Source: Novosphingobium sp. TH158 (GTDB lineage: Bacteria > Pseudomonadota > Alphaproteobacteria > Sphingomonadales > Sphingomonadaceae). Taken from it: 64,000 nt of DNA. The stretch covers positions 1,330,001 through 1,394,000 of the forward strand of contig NZ_PKRT01000001.1 of NCBI RefSeq assembly GCF_002855555.1, read 5' to 3'. A program made the position numbers and the translations under genes. Below the pieces are notes generated by a model. It did not search any database. It was not told where the DNA came from and saw nothing but the letters and a program-made list of their open reading frames with translations. Each line of letters starts with the position of its first letter. The stretch's first letter is position 1. Positions 17,103-25,962 of this stretch are shown one piece after another.

Positions 17103-18281
17103 TCAGGCGCTCACGTCCGCGACGGCGGCGATGAACTTGTCGATGTTGCCCATCGTCAGGCCGGCCACGTTGATGCGGCCCGAACCGGCCATGTAGACGC
17201 CGTGCTTCTCGCGCATGGCGAGGATCTGGTCGCCATTCAGCGGCACGATCGAGAACAGGCCGTTCTGCGCGCCGAGCGGCGAAAGATCGACCGAACCGGC
17301 AAGGCCCGCTCCCGCCAGCTTGGCGCGAACCTGCGCCATGCGGGTGCGCATCTGGTCCAGCTCGTCGAGCCACATCGCGGTCAGCGCCTTGTCCTCAAGG
17401 ATCAGGCGCACGGCAGCGGCGCCGTGATCGGGCGGCATCGACCAGGCGGCACGCGCCAGCGCGTGGCCGTTGGAGATCGCGGCGTTCACCGCATCGGCGC
17501 TCTCCATCATCAGGTAAACCGCACCGACGCGGTCGCGATAGAGGCCGAAGTTCTTGTCGCACGAATAGGCGATCAGCGCTTCCGGCACGGCGGCAAGCAC
17601 GGTGCGCAGGCCATAGGCATCGGCCTCCATGCCATCGCCCAGGCCCTGATAGGCTAAGTCGATCACCGGCAGCACGCCGCTGGCCTTGATGGCCGGCGCG
17701 ATGCGGTCCCAATCGGCATTGGTGTAATCGATGCCGGTGGGGTTGTGGCAGCAGCCGTGGAGCAGGATCGCGTCTTCTGCCGTAGCATCGGCAATCGCGC
17801 CGAGCACGGCGTCGATATCGGCCACGCCATCCTTGGTGTTGTGCGTGAAGGTCTTCAGCTCAAGCCCGAGGTCGGCAACGATCTGCGCGTGGTTGGGCCA
17901 GCTGGGCGTGCCCATCCAGATCCGCTTTACGCCGGCGCGCTTGGCCAGCGCCAGCGCAAGGCGAACGGCGCCGGTGCCGCCCGGGGTCTGCATGCCTTCG
18001 ATGCGGCCGCCCATCGTCGGGTCTTCCGCGCCGAACACGTAGGGCATCAGCGCATGGACAAAGCCCATGTCGCCTTCGGGGCCGAGGTAGGCTTTCGAAT
18101 CCTGCGTCTCGAGCAGCTTCTTTTCTGCCGCCTTGATCGCCGCGAACACGGGCGTATCGCCCTGCCCCGTGCGATAGACGCCGACACCAAGGTCGATCTT
18201 GTCGGCACGCGGATCGGCGTTGTGGAGCTTGATCAGCGCGAGGAGCGCATCGGCGGGCTGCTGCTGGAGATTGTTCAACAT
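17103..18281 (-). CDS. Class I aromatic/aspartate aminotransferase
   Basis: A 392-residue PLP enzyme resembling the TyrB/AspC group. Key segments are YRTGQGDTPVF near residue 40, LLHGCCHNPTGID near 175, the PLP lysine in SCDKNFGLYRDRVG near 244, and SGRINVAGL near the C terminus with the substrate-binding Arg. The start is MLNNLQQQPADALLALI at 18281, matching family N termini; the frame continues upstream without support. It is divergent from the phosphatase. It likely interconverts aromatic or acidic amino acids and their keto acids. Confidence 0.92.
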   Translation of the reverse strand: MLNNLQQQPADALLALIKLHNADPRADKIDLGVGVYRTGQGDTPVFAAIKAAEKKLLETQDSKAYLGPEGDMGFVHALMPYVFGAEDPTMGGRIEGMQTPGGTGAVRLALALAKRAGVKRIWMGTPSWPNHAQIVADLGLELKTFTHNTKDGVADIDAVLGAIADATAEDAILLHGCCHNPTGIDYTNADWDRIAPAIKASGVLPVIDLAYQGLGDGMEADAYGLRTVLAAVPEALIAYSCDKNFGLYRDRVGAVYLMMESADAVNAAISNGHALARAAWSMPPDHGAAAVRLILEDKALTAMWLDELDQMRTRMAQVRAKLAGAGLAGSVDLSPLGAQNGLFSIVPLNGDQILAMREKHGVYMAGSGRINVAGLTMGNIDKFIAAVADVSA

Positions 18282-18397
18282 GACGCGCGCGCCCTTAGCC
18301 GGGGCAGTGCCGTAGGGGCAAGCGCAATTGCGCCACCGGCGATTGCAGGTGGCCGGGTAATGCTGCACACTTGCCGAAACCCAACGAGGGAGAGGAC

Positions 18398-19264
18398 ATG
18401 CAATCCGCCATCATCCGGCTTGCGCTTGGTGCGCTGGCCCTTGCCACACCGCAGGCAATCATCGCCAAATCCGCCGCTCCGGCGGCGCAACAGGCGGCGC
18501 AAGGGCGCTTCATTGCGATCGATGGCGGGCGCAACTTCCGCGATGTCGGCGGCTATGTCACCGATAGCGGCAAGCGCGTGCGCTGGCAGCGGCTCTACCG
18601 CTCCGGCTCGCTGGGCGAAATCAGCGACAAGGGCCGCGACCAGGTCGCCGCCCTGAAGATCGCGGCCATCGGAGACCTGCGCTCCACCGGCGAACGCGCG
18701 GGCGATCGGGGAGACTGGCTGAAGCAGCAGCGCGGCTACTGGTCCCGCGACTACGACCTTGCCTTCGGGGATCTCTCCAAGGCGCTGTCCGGCCCCGGCG
18801 GCAGGGAACCGGCGACAGTCCGCGCGATGATGGCCCAAGGCTATCGCAAGACAATCGAGGAACTGGCACCTTCCTATCGCCAGCTGTTCCTGCAACTGGC
18901 GCAAGGGAACAGGCCGGTGATCGTCAACTGCACGGCGGGCAAGGACCGCACGGGAGTTGCCACGGCGCTGGTGCTCAGCGCGCTGGGCGTGCCCTATGCC
19001 ACGGTCCGGCAGGATTTCCTGATGAGCAACAATGCCCCGGGCATGGATGGGCTTCGCAAGGGCATGGCCAGCCAGGCAGCGCGGCTGGGCGGGGCAATGC
19101 CGCCCGAGGTGATCGACCTGCTGGCCGGCGTGGACGGTGCCTATATCGATGCCGCCTTCGACCAGATCACCGCGGACTATGGCTCGGTTGACGGGTACCT
19201 GACCAAGCGGCTCGGCCTGACGCGGAACCAGATCGCCGCCGTGCGCCGCAACATGCTGCGCTAG
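18398..19264 (+). CDS. Exported tyrosine/serine phosphatase (DSP family)
   Basis: A 288-residue protein with a signal sequence (MQSAIIRLALGALALATPQAIIA). The catalytic loop NCTAGKDRTGVA near residues 177-188 is the C-x5-R loop of bacterial protein tyrosine/serine phosphatases (Y_phosphatase3 group; the M. tuberculosis PtpB and Mptp relatives). The GGRNFRDVGGY stretch near residue 43 is also diagnostic. GGGAGAGG precedes ATG 18398. Being exported, its substrate is probably periplasmic, possibly a phospholipid or phosphosugar instead of protein. Confidence 0.88.
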   Translation: MQSAIIRLALGALALATPQAIIAKSAAPAAQQAAQGRFIAIDGGRNFRDVGGYVTDSGKRVRWQRLYRSGSLGEISDKGRDQVAALKIAAIGDLRSTGERAGDRGDWLKQQRGYWSRDYDLAFGDLSKALSGPGGREPATVRAMMAQGYRKTIEELAPSYRQLFLQLAQGNRPVIVNCTAGKDRTGVATALVLSALGVPYATVRQDFLMSNNAPGMDGLRKGMASQAARLGGAMPPEVIDLLAGVDGAYIDAAFDQITADYGSVDGYLTKRLGLTRNQIAAVRRNMLR

Positions 19265-19388
19265 GCGGAAATATGCCGGTGCGGATCCGCACGCCATCGG
19301 GCGGGGCGCAATTCGTTGCCCGGACAGACCCCGGCGTGCGGCGGGGCCTACCGGTGGAAATCGCGGCCGGCGGCTGACTGCGCCGCGA

Positions 19389-20171
19389 CTATTCGGCGGG
19401 AACGGCCTCGGCTTCGTCGGCCGGGGTGCGGCGGACGGGGCGTTCCTTGATCTTCACGAAATCGCTTTCGAAGCGCTTGTGCACCGTGCCGCACAGGCGG
19501 TCCCACACCGTGGTGTAGCCGCCGAAGTTGGCCGTGAAGTACTTGTGGTGATGATCGTGGAAAGTGGCCGAGATGAACCACTTGGTCAGCCAGGTCTTGT
19601 TCCACCACTTGGGCAGGAATTCGTAGCCCGAGTGGACCCACAGGCCCATGATGAAGTTGGTCGGCGCGATCAGCGCCATCGAGGCGGCGTGCACGTCGTA
19701 AACCGTCACGAAAATGATCATCCAGCCACCGTTGATCAGCGATTCGAACGGGTGGACCGAAAAGGTCGTGATCAGGTTCGGCGAGGTTGAGCGGTGATGC
19801 AGCTTGTGGATCCACGAGTAATAGGGCTCGTTGTGCATCCAGCGGTGCAGCCAGTAGAACCAGGTATCGAAAGTGATGAAATAGGCCGCGAATTCCAGCG
19901 CGACGACCCACCAGGCGGCAGGTTCGTTGCGCACGACGATCCATTCGTTCGCCTTCAGCCAGGTCTGCAGGTTGCCCAGCACCAGCGCCCCGAAGGCGAA
20001 GGTGAAGACCATCATCATCGCCTCGAAGCGGAACTGCTTCCACTTGAAGCCCTTGGGCTGGCACTTGCGCGCCTTGAAATAGCCGCTGGCAATGCCGCCG
20101 ATCAGCGCCAGTGCGCCGACAGCAATCGTGGCAATCAGCCACCAGTCCAGCATGGTTTCGCCCTTGGGCAT
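19389..20171 (-). CDS. Sterol desaturase/fatty acid hydroxylase family membrane oxygenase
   Basis: A 260-residue protein with about four membrane helices and the di-iron histidine clusters of the family: HRWMH near residue 114, HKLHH near 127 and HDHHH near 205. Family members use oxygen to hydroxylate or desaturate lipid, sterol or carotenoid substrates. Two starts are plausible: 20171 (MPKGETM) and 20153 (MLDWW), both with a purine-rich site. The C-terminal tail is charged. No carotenoid genes are adjacent, so the substrate is unknown. Confidence 0.85.
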   Translation of the reverse strand: MPKGETMLDWWLIATIAVGALALIGGIASGYFKARKCQPKGFKWKQFRFEAMMMVFTFAFGALVLGNLQTWLKANEWIVVRNEPAAWWVVALEFAAYFITFDTWFYWLHRWMHNEPYYSWIHKLHHRSTSPNLITTFSVHPFESLINGGWMIIFVTVYDVHAASMALIAPTNFIMGLWVHSGYEFLPKWWNKTWLTKWFISATFHDHHHKYFTANFGGYTTVWDRLCGTVHKRFESDFVKIKERPVRRTPADEAEAVPAE

Positions 20172-20278
20172 GGTTGCATCGCCTCTATTGGTTCAGATGT
20201 TGAAGCGCTTGCGCAAAGCCGCGCACGAAGTCCAGCACCCAGTCGGGTGCCGGCCCCGCTTATCGCTTGGGCGACGCC

Positions 20279-21061
20279 TCAGAAGGGCAGCCACTTCGCC
20301 TTCTTGGACATCTTCATGTAGCCGGCATTGATCCCCAGCCGCAGCCCCACGCCGGTGCGAACCGGGATCAGCACGACATCGTTCTTGCGCAGGTAGCTGA
20401 CGTGGAACCCGCCGAGCAGATAGGCCTGCCCCTCGCCCTGGCCGAAGCGGTGATAGAGATCGTCGGTGTTGTAGAGGTTATAGACCAGCACGAAGGTATT
20501 GCCGGCATTGGCCCCTGCATCGAGCCCGATCGAAGGCCCGGTCCAGTACACCGGCTTCTGCCCTTCCACCTTGTGATACAGCGTGCCCGAGCCATAGCGC
20601 AGGCCGACGATCAGCGCGCCGCCACCCTCGCGCCCGACGATATAGGCATTGGGTTCGCCCTGCTTCTTCAGGATGCCCTTGATCACGTCGGCGAGGCCCT
20701 TGGCCCCCTTGCCGAACACGCCCTCGGCCGCGCCGATAAGGTCGTTTTCCTGATAGGTGCCGGACTTGGGCGCGGGCCCTTGCGCGTTCGCTGCGGCGGC
20801 CTCTGCACTGGCATAGCCGGGTGCGGCGGTCGGGTCCTGCTGCGCCACGGGGGCGGCGGCAATGGTCGGGCCGGCCGGCTGGGCGGGGGCTGGCGCCGGT
20901 GTCACGGTCTGCTGCGAAAGCGGCACCAAGTCACCGTCGATCGCCTTGTCGGGATCGACCGGCTTCACCTGCGCCGCAGCGCTCCCCGCCGAAGCGAGCA
21001 GCACGGCGCCTGCCACGGCACTGAAAACCTTGCCGCAAATCCCACGCAAACTTCTGGTCAT
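20279..21061 (-). CDS. eipA: EipA family (DUF1134) envelope protein
   Basis: A 260-residue exported protein with a signal peptide (residues 1-30, ending SAAAQ) and a Pro/Ala/Gln-rich linker to about residue 95. The DUF1134 domain (about 105-258) includes GVFGKGAKGLADVIKGILKK, GREGGGALIVGLRYGSGTL and GPSIGLDAGANAGNTFVLVYNL. In Brucella the homologue EipA is a periplasmic determinant of envelope integrity. ATG 21076 would add five residues. The linker is longer than I expect for the family. Confidence 0.85.
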   Translation of the reverse strand: MTRSLRGICGKVFSAVAGAVLLASAGSAAAQVKPVDPDKAIDGDLVPLSQQTVTPAPAPAQPAGPTIAAAPVAQQDPTAAPGYASAEAAAANAQGPAPKSGTYQENDLIGAAEGVFGKGAKGLADVIKGILKKQGEPNAYIVGREGGGALIVGLRYGSGTLYHKVEGQKPVYWTGPSIGLDAGANAGNTFVLVYNLYNTDDLYHRFGQGEGQAYLLGGFHVSYLRKNDVVLIPVRTGVGLRLGINAGYMKMSKKAKWLPF

Positions 21062-21301
21062 CGAACTTTCCCACATCTGCCGCGACCGGCATGCACCGGC
21101 GCACTTACCCGTATCGATCAGAATCGATGCCTGCCCACGCGGCAATGAACCGGCGATGAGCCGAGTCGGTTTTGCGATGGAACGAGTCCCCCCGGCGGAA
21201 CGTCCGCACCCCAGCCCAAGAAAACTATTCCCGCCTGCCACTTTTCGATCTTGCCGCTCCCCAACCCCCTCGCTATAGGCCGCGCTTCGCCGCTGCGATC
21301 C

Positions 21302-21394
21302 GGAGACGTGGGTGAGTGGCTGAAACCAACGGTTTGCTAAACCGTCGTACTGGTAAATCCGGTACCGAGGGTTCGAATCCCTCCGTCTCCGCCA
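21302..21394 (+). tRNA. tRNA-Ser (anticodon GCT)
   Basis: A class II tRNA. Acceptor GGAGACG (21302-21308) pairs with CGTCTCC (21384-21390), followed by G and encoded CCA (21392-21394). The anticodon stem ACGGT/ACCGT encloses TTGCTAA, with GCT at 21336-21338. The T-arm contains GGTTCGAATCC, and the long variable arm is as expected for serine. It decodes AGC/AGU. A broken gene abuts its 3' end. Confidence 0.96.
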
Positions 21395-21643
21395 GCGTGC
21401 CCGATCTTCCTGATAAACCCGAGATACGGAAGCTGGTCCGCATGTCCGGGTGGACGGGCCCATATCGGCAAGGGCGAACTGCCGGTCCGCCGCTTCATGC
21501 AGGACGTGCTTGATGCCGGGTACGCGGGCGTCTTCGATCTTGTAGTCGTCCCCGCAGATTTCTCAGCCGAAACCGACGAGGCGGAGCTGCGCGCGGGCAT
21601 AGCAGCGGCATCCGCCCTGCTGGACGAACTGGGCATCGGCTGA
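21395..21643 (+). pseudogene. C-terminal remnant of a sugar isomerase/epimerase (TIM-barrel, AP_endonuc_2)
   Basis: From the tRNA CCA end, the frame is open to TGA 21641-21643. The convincing part begins near 21446 (PGGRAHIGKGELPVRRF) and continues through DVLDAGYAGVFDLVVVP to the end at LLDELGIG. This resembles the last 60 or so residues of xylose-isomerase-like sugar phosphate isomerases (pattern G-x-G-x-(I/L)P...AGY-x-G-x-F-D-L). No start codon with a ribosome site or N-terminal 200 residues exists; the tRNA occupies that place. It is probably a scar of recombination at the tRNA. Low to moderate certainty on family. Confidence 0.55.
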
Positions 21644-21765
21644 CCGGGACCGTCCGCCGAGACTCTCCCGACAGGGCAGGCCCGAACCGCCGGGTCTGTC
21701 CACCTCACCGGCGCAAACCGCCTGCGCCGCTTAACGGTACTAGCGGTGGTCGGGGATGGGCCGCT

Positions 21766-23346
21766 TTACCTGTTATTTTTCGCCTCCGGCTCCAGAATTA
21801 CCAGCTGCAGGGCGTTGGGCGTCAGTTCAAAGCCGACCTGGTGCCGCGAGCGCACTCCGATCCGGCGTTCACTTACCATTTGCAGGTTGGCCGTGGCTGG
21901 GTTGGCCCAGTAATTGCTGACCTTGTCATCGATCCGGTACATCCGCTGACGCAGAGGTTTTCCGCGAAGTTCCGGCGGCAGACGGCCCATGTCGATGGTC
22001 ACACGGAAGGGCTGGTGCCCTGTCTGCTGGTAGTTCCACACGAGCACGGCCGCGCCGGTGCCGTCTTTCGTCGCCAGCGCATAGACTCCCTTGCCCTCCC
22101 GAAGTGCCGAAGACACCGCTGCGACACGTTCCGTCTTCAGTTTCGAGAACATCAGCATCTGGTTGCCATAAGGAGTGAAGGTCTGGGTCAGCATGGTCTT
22201 GCGATCGGCTCCGCCGCGCGTGATCAGCTGGTCCTTGCGCTCCTCCGTGGCATGGCGAAGCACCCAGTTGAATGGCACGTCCTTGGGGCTTTCCAGATAC
22301 CAGTACATGTAGGAGGCCATGGTCGCGGCCTGGCGCAGGTAATCGGGCCGGGCGTCCTCCTTGTTGTCATAGGACGGTCCCGGATATCCTCCGGTTTCCG
22401 TGATGAAGCTGGGGATGTTCACATCCAGCCCACGCTTGCGCAATTCCTCGTCGGTGCGGGCGCGCTGGCGAGCCAGAACGCTGGGATCGTTGCGGATCGG
22501 CTGATAGTCCGAACAGGTCTTCTGGTTCTTGAAGAAACCATAGGCGTGGTAGGACAGGAAATCGAGCCGCTTGCCCGGGTCGGTATCCGCCGCATAGGCG
22601 TCGAGAAACCTGGGAATCCAGCCGACGTTGTTGGGCCCCGGAGGTGCCCAGGGGCTGCCGCAGGACCCTGTCACCGGCCCGCCGATAAGCAGCGGCTTGG
22701 CGGGTGAAAGCTCGCGGTTCACTTCATTCAGCGCCTGGTAGTAGACCCGATAGTAATCATACAGCCGTTCGGGTGTCAGGTACTGGCGCAGGTTGTGATC
22801 GGGCTCGTTGAAAGGCTCAATATAGCGGATCTGAGGGTGCCGCTCCTTGATGTAGCGCAGGATTTTCTTGACCGGCGCGCGGATCTGTTCCGGCGTACGG
22901 CCGAACCGGCCCATCGACGCCCGCGTATCCAGCACAACCAGCAGTTCATCGGACATCCGGCTGACATCGGCGAGGTAGTCGTCGATCCCGGCATAATTGT
23001 AGCTGTCCTTTTCGAAGTCGTAGATGTCGTCGACGATGATCCAGACCCGGTAGATCGCGCCGTGCAGGCCCTGAGCGTTGTAGAATGCGACATCGGCATC
23101 GCGCTGGTCGACATAACGGAAAGCGCGGGTCAGGTTATTGTAGCGCTCGGTCCTGTGCAAAGTCCCGCGCGAATTCGCAAACTCGACCTTCACGCTGGCG
23201 TTGCGGCTTTTCACCGGGCCGGTCGGCTCGGGCCGGGCTTGTTCGCCGCCGCCGGTTTCGTCGACCGGCTGGGCCTGGGCCGGGATGCCGGACAATGCCA
23301 GCGTGGCGGCGAGCGTCAACGCGCGGGGGAAATTTGAGGTTTTCAT
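21766..23346 (-). CDS. Exported clan-A glycoside hydrolase (GH39-like)
   Basis: A 526-residue protein starting MKTSNFPRALT with a clear signal peptide (to about residue 25, PAQAQ). The fold looks like a clan GH-A retaining glycosidase. Acid/base Glu is likely in YIEPFNEPDHN near residue 183; nucleophile Glu in SFITETGGYP near 316. A C-terminal beta domain (about 400-526) is present. Closest type by eye is GH39/GH-A hydrolases acting on polysaccharides; the sugar is not predictable. GAGAGG precedes the start. It lies 153 bases downstream of the disrupted GH79-like gene on the same strand. Confidence 0.7.
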   Translation of the reverse strand: MKTSNFPRALTLAATLALSGIPAQAQPVDETGGGEQARPEPTGPVKSRNASVKVEFANSRGTLHRTERYNNLTRAFRYVDQRDADVAFYNAQGLHGAIYRVWIIVDDIYDFEKDSYNYAGIDDYLADVSRMSDELLVVLDTRASMGRFGRTPEQIRAPVKKILRYIKERHPQIRYIEPFNEPDHNLRQYLTPERLYDYYRVYYQALNEVNRELSPAKPLLIGGPVTGSCGSPWAPPGPNNVGWIPRFLDAYAADTDPGKRLDFLSYHAYGFFKNQKTCSDYQPIRNDPSVLARQRARTDEELRKRGLDVNIPSFITETGGYPGPSYDNKEDARPDYLRQAATMASYMYWYLESPKDVPFNWVLRHATEERKDQLITRGGADRKTMLTQTFTPYGNQMLMFSKLKTERVAAVSSALREGKGVYALATKDGTGAAVLVWNYQQTGHQPFRVTIDMGRLPPELRGKPLRQRMYRIDDKVSNYWANPATANLQMVSERRIGVRSRHQVGFELTPNALQLVILEPEAKNNR

Positions 23347-23499
23347 TTCGCAATCCTCTCCAAATGCACACGTGGTTGTGATCCGAAGATCAGGAATGGT
23401 AGTCTTTCCGCAGGGCAGGGCAGCCGATTTTACCAAGCGCGATGGCGGACAGGCTGGAGCGGAGTCGGGAAAGGGCGTGGGACACGGCGTTATCCTTTC

Positions 23500-25095
23500 T
23501 TATCGGCAGGCAGGATTGGCGGCGCCGGGCACGGCGAGGTAAGTGATGCTCGCGGGCGGCAGCGCGATGTTTCCGGGCTTGACTGACTGGCCGCGCAGGG
23601 CGGGTAGCCGGTCGTTCGCACTCAGCGCGAGCGCACGGCCATTGAGCCGGACGCTCGTGCTTTCGAGTTCGGGTGCGGTCAGGGTATAGCGCTGCGAGGG
23701 CCGGTGGAGGTGAAGGTACGCCGCCGCAGTGGTGGACAGGTTCACCGCCACGAGCGTCACGCCGCCACGCTTGCCCTTCTGGCAATGGGCATAGACGTGC
23801 AGGTCGCCCTTCTGCTCGCCGGCGTCGAGCACAACTTCACCCATCAGGCGGCGCCACAGCAGGGCGGCCCAGTAGTTCGGCCGGGGCTGCCAGGTCCGGT
23901 CGTCGATCAGGGCATAGTCGCTGGCGGCAAGCGTGTTGTGGAAGACGATCGATACGTCCTGCCGCGCCAGCCGGCCAAGCTGGTCGACATAGCGGAAGGT
24001 GTCGAGGAAGGTGGCGGCCCAGGGATCGCCCCCGCAGGCGGTCTGGGCCATTTCCGTGATCCAGATCGGCGCGCCCGGGGCGAAACGGTCGCGCACCTTG
24101 CGGTAGTATCCCTGTGCCTGATCGGCCCGCGCCAGTCAGCCTGGTGACAGAGCCTCATCTCGCCGGGTGGTCACTTCGGTGCCGTTGCGTTCGCCCAGCG
24201 ATTTGCACCGCTGCGATACGGCTCCGTAGAAATGGTGGGAGAACACGTCGAAGCGCGGCCCGCCGCTGCCACTGAGCAGGCGATACGAACTTGCCTGCTG
24301 CGAAGGGGTGGCAAACAGCTTGAAGCCGGCCTCCCCCGTGGAGCTTGGGCCGACCAGCAGGGTGCCGGGCGAAACCTCGTCGATCAGGCGGCGCAGCGTG
24401 GCATTATCGCGGGCATAGGCATCGGGGGCATAGGCCGTGCGGCTGACGTTGGGCTCGTTCATCAGCTCCACCGCGTGGATGCGGCCACCCAGCCGGCGGG
24501 TATAATTGAACAACCGCCGGGCGCCGTCAGGGCTCCAGGCGCCGTCCGCCGGATTACGCGCGCCGGCACTGACCGGGAACGAGGTCAGGATCCTGGCGTC
24601 CACCGCCTTGCCGAACCGGATGACCCCGGCCCATTGCGCGCGGGTCATCACGCCCTGGTAGCCAGCCGGAGGCGCGCCGGCCGGCTTGTCGTCATCCTGG
24701 AAATAGATGCTGTTGGCCCAGCTGCCGCTGATCCGCATGTAGGAGGGGGCAAGCGCGCGGGCGAGCACGCGCAGCCGGCGATTGCCGGTAAGATCGATGG
24801 GGTCGCGCTTTTCGTAGGCATTGGTGGCGAATTCGGTCCCGTGCGGACCCGCCACGGGCTTGGCAGGCGCCTGCCCCGGCTTGGGATAGGGCGCCCAGAA
24901 GTTGCCTCCGGTGACTTCCACCGATTCGACGTTGAACGACTGGAAGCGGGCATCGACCTTGCCGGTGCGGGGCATCTGGCCGGGAACAAGATCCCGGCGC
25001 GGCGCGGACTTCTCACCGGCCGCTGAGGCCGTGCCCGCCATCGCGGCAAGGGCGATCATGCTTGCGATCGAAGCGCGGTATTTGCCCATGGTCAT
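23500..25095 (-). pseudogene. GH79-like exported glycosidase interrupted by an in-frame TGA
   Basis: One reading frame of 532 codons encodes a secreted heparanase/beta-glucuronidase-like GH79 protein, with TGA at 24136-24138 (codon 320) in the middle. The N-terminal part has a signal peptide (ending ASA near residue 26) and the acid/base motif VELMNEPN near residue 214. After the stop, the same frame continues with LARADQAQGYYRKVRDRFAPGAPIWITEMAQTACGG, where the nucleophile Glu (WITE) is near residue 347, and ends with a beta domain at 23500. Both halves are intact and in frame, so it is a single-base nonsense change (TGG to TGA would restore Trp) or a sequencing error. The stop truncates before the nucleophile. 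Confidence 0.8.
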
Positions 25096-25128
25096 CCAGC
25101 TCCCTTTGTTTTCGCTATAACGCGCGCC

Positions 25129-25962
25129 TTACCCGTCCGGCTCCGCGGCCGCGTCGAGGAACGGCTTTGCAGCAATGGCGAGGCTCGCACCCGGGCCGCC
25201 TTCTTCCGGGATCAATTCGAGCAGCAGGTTGATGTCCTTGCGCAGCAGCGCGCCGCCATGACGGAATCCGGCGGGGCTTTGCATCCGGCCGCGGACTTCC
25301 AGCCCGAAGCTGCGGCCGCTGCTGGATTGCAGCAGTTCGACCAGCTTGCCCCGATCGACGCCCAGCCGGTCCCCGGCTTCCAGCGCCTGGTGCGCCAGCC
25401 CGATGTTGGCGACCAGCAGCGCGTTGTTGATCAGCTTCACCTCTTGCCCGGCGCCTACATCGCCAAGGTGCACGATGTGCTTTCCGAAGCTTTCGAACAC
25501 CGGCATGGCCAGCGTGATCGCCTCTGCATCGCCGCCCAGCATCAGCGTAAGCGCCCCGGCCTTCGCAGCCGGCGAGCCGCCGCTTACCGGGGCATCGATA
25601 AGGACCAGGCCATGTTCGCGCGCCTGATCGGCAAGGGCACGACAATTGTCGGGGTGGATCGTCGAATGGATGGCCACGCGCGATCCTGCGCGCATGGCCG
25701 GGAACAGCTTGCCGCAGACCTCCCGCACATCGTTGTCGTTGACGACGCAGATGCCGACATGGTCGCACTTCGCGCCAAGCTCTTCGACCGTGGCGGCATA
25801 GCGTGCCGCACTGTCGCGGAAGGGTTCGAACGAGGCTTCGCGCCTCGCCCACAGCCAGGTTTCGAACCCGGCGTCGATCATCCGGCGGGCAATCGGTGCG
25901 CCCTGATCGCCGATGCCGATGAAACCGCAGGTCGGGCCGGTCATCGCGCTGCCCCCGCTCAT
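25129..25962 (-). CDS. NAD(P)-dependent 3-hydroxyisobutyrate dehydrogenase-like oxidoreductase
   Basis: A 277-residue beta-hydroxyacid dehydrogenase family protein. The Rossmann dinucleotide motif GFIGIGDQGAPIA is near residue 12, the substrate loop DAPVSGGSPAAKAGALTLMLGG near 120, and the catalytic lysine in GQEVKLINNALLVAN near 170. Such enzymes oxidise 3-hydroxyisobutyrate, tartronate or related hydroxyacids. ATGA overlap with the sulfotransferase gene fixes the start at 25962 and argues for co-translation. Its substrate is probably tied to that enzyme's pathway. Confidence 0.85.
   Translation of the reverse strand: MSGGSAMTGPTCGFIGIGDQGAPIARRMIDAGFETWLWARREASFEPFRDSAARYAATVEELGAKCDHVGICVVNDNDVREVCGKLFPAMRAGSRVAIHSTIHPDNCRALADQAREHGLVLIDAPVSGGSPAAKAGALTLMLGGDAEAITLAMPVFESFGKHIVHLGDVGAGQEVKLINNALLVANIGLAHQALEAGDRLGVDRGKLVELLQSSSGRSFGLEVRGRMQSPAGFRHGGALLRKDINLLLELIPEEGGPGASLAIAAKPFLDAAAEPDG

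Noticed and set aside
19273..19377. 34-codon plus-strand frame (MPVRIRTPSGG start) between the phosphatase and desaturase genes
   Set aside because: Looks faintly like a protein tail but has no clear ribosome site and no recognisable family; too short to support.
23500..25095. TGA as selenocysteine or programmed readthrough codon
   Set aside because: Homologue pattern calls for Trp at this place and no SECIS-like hairpin is apparent after the codon; a nonsense change or read error is simpler.
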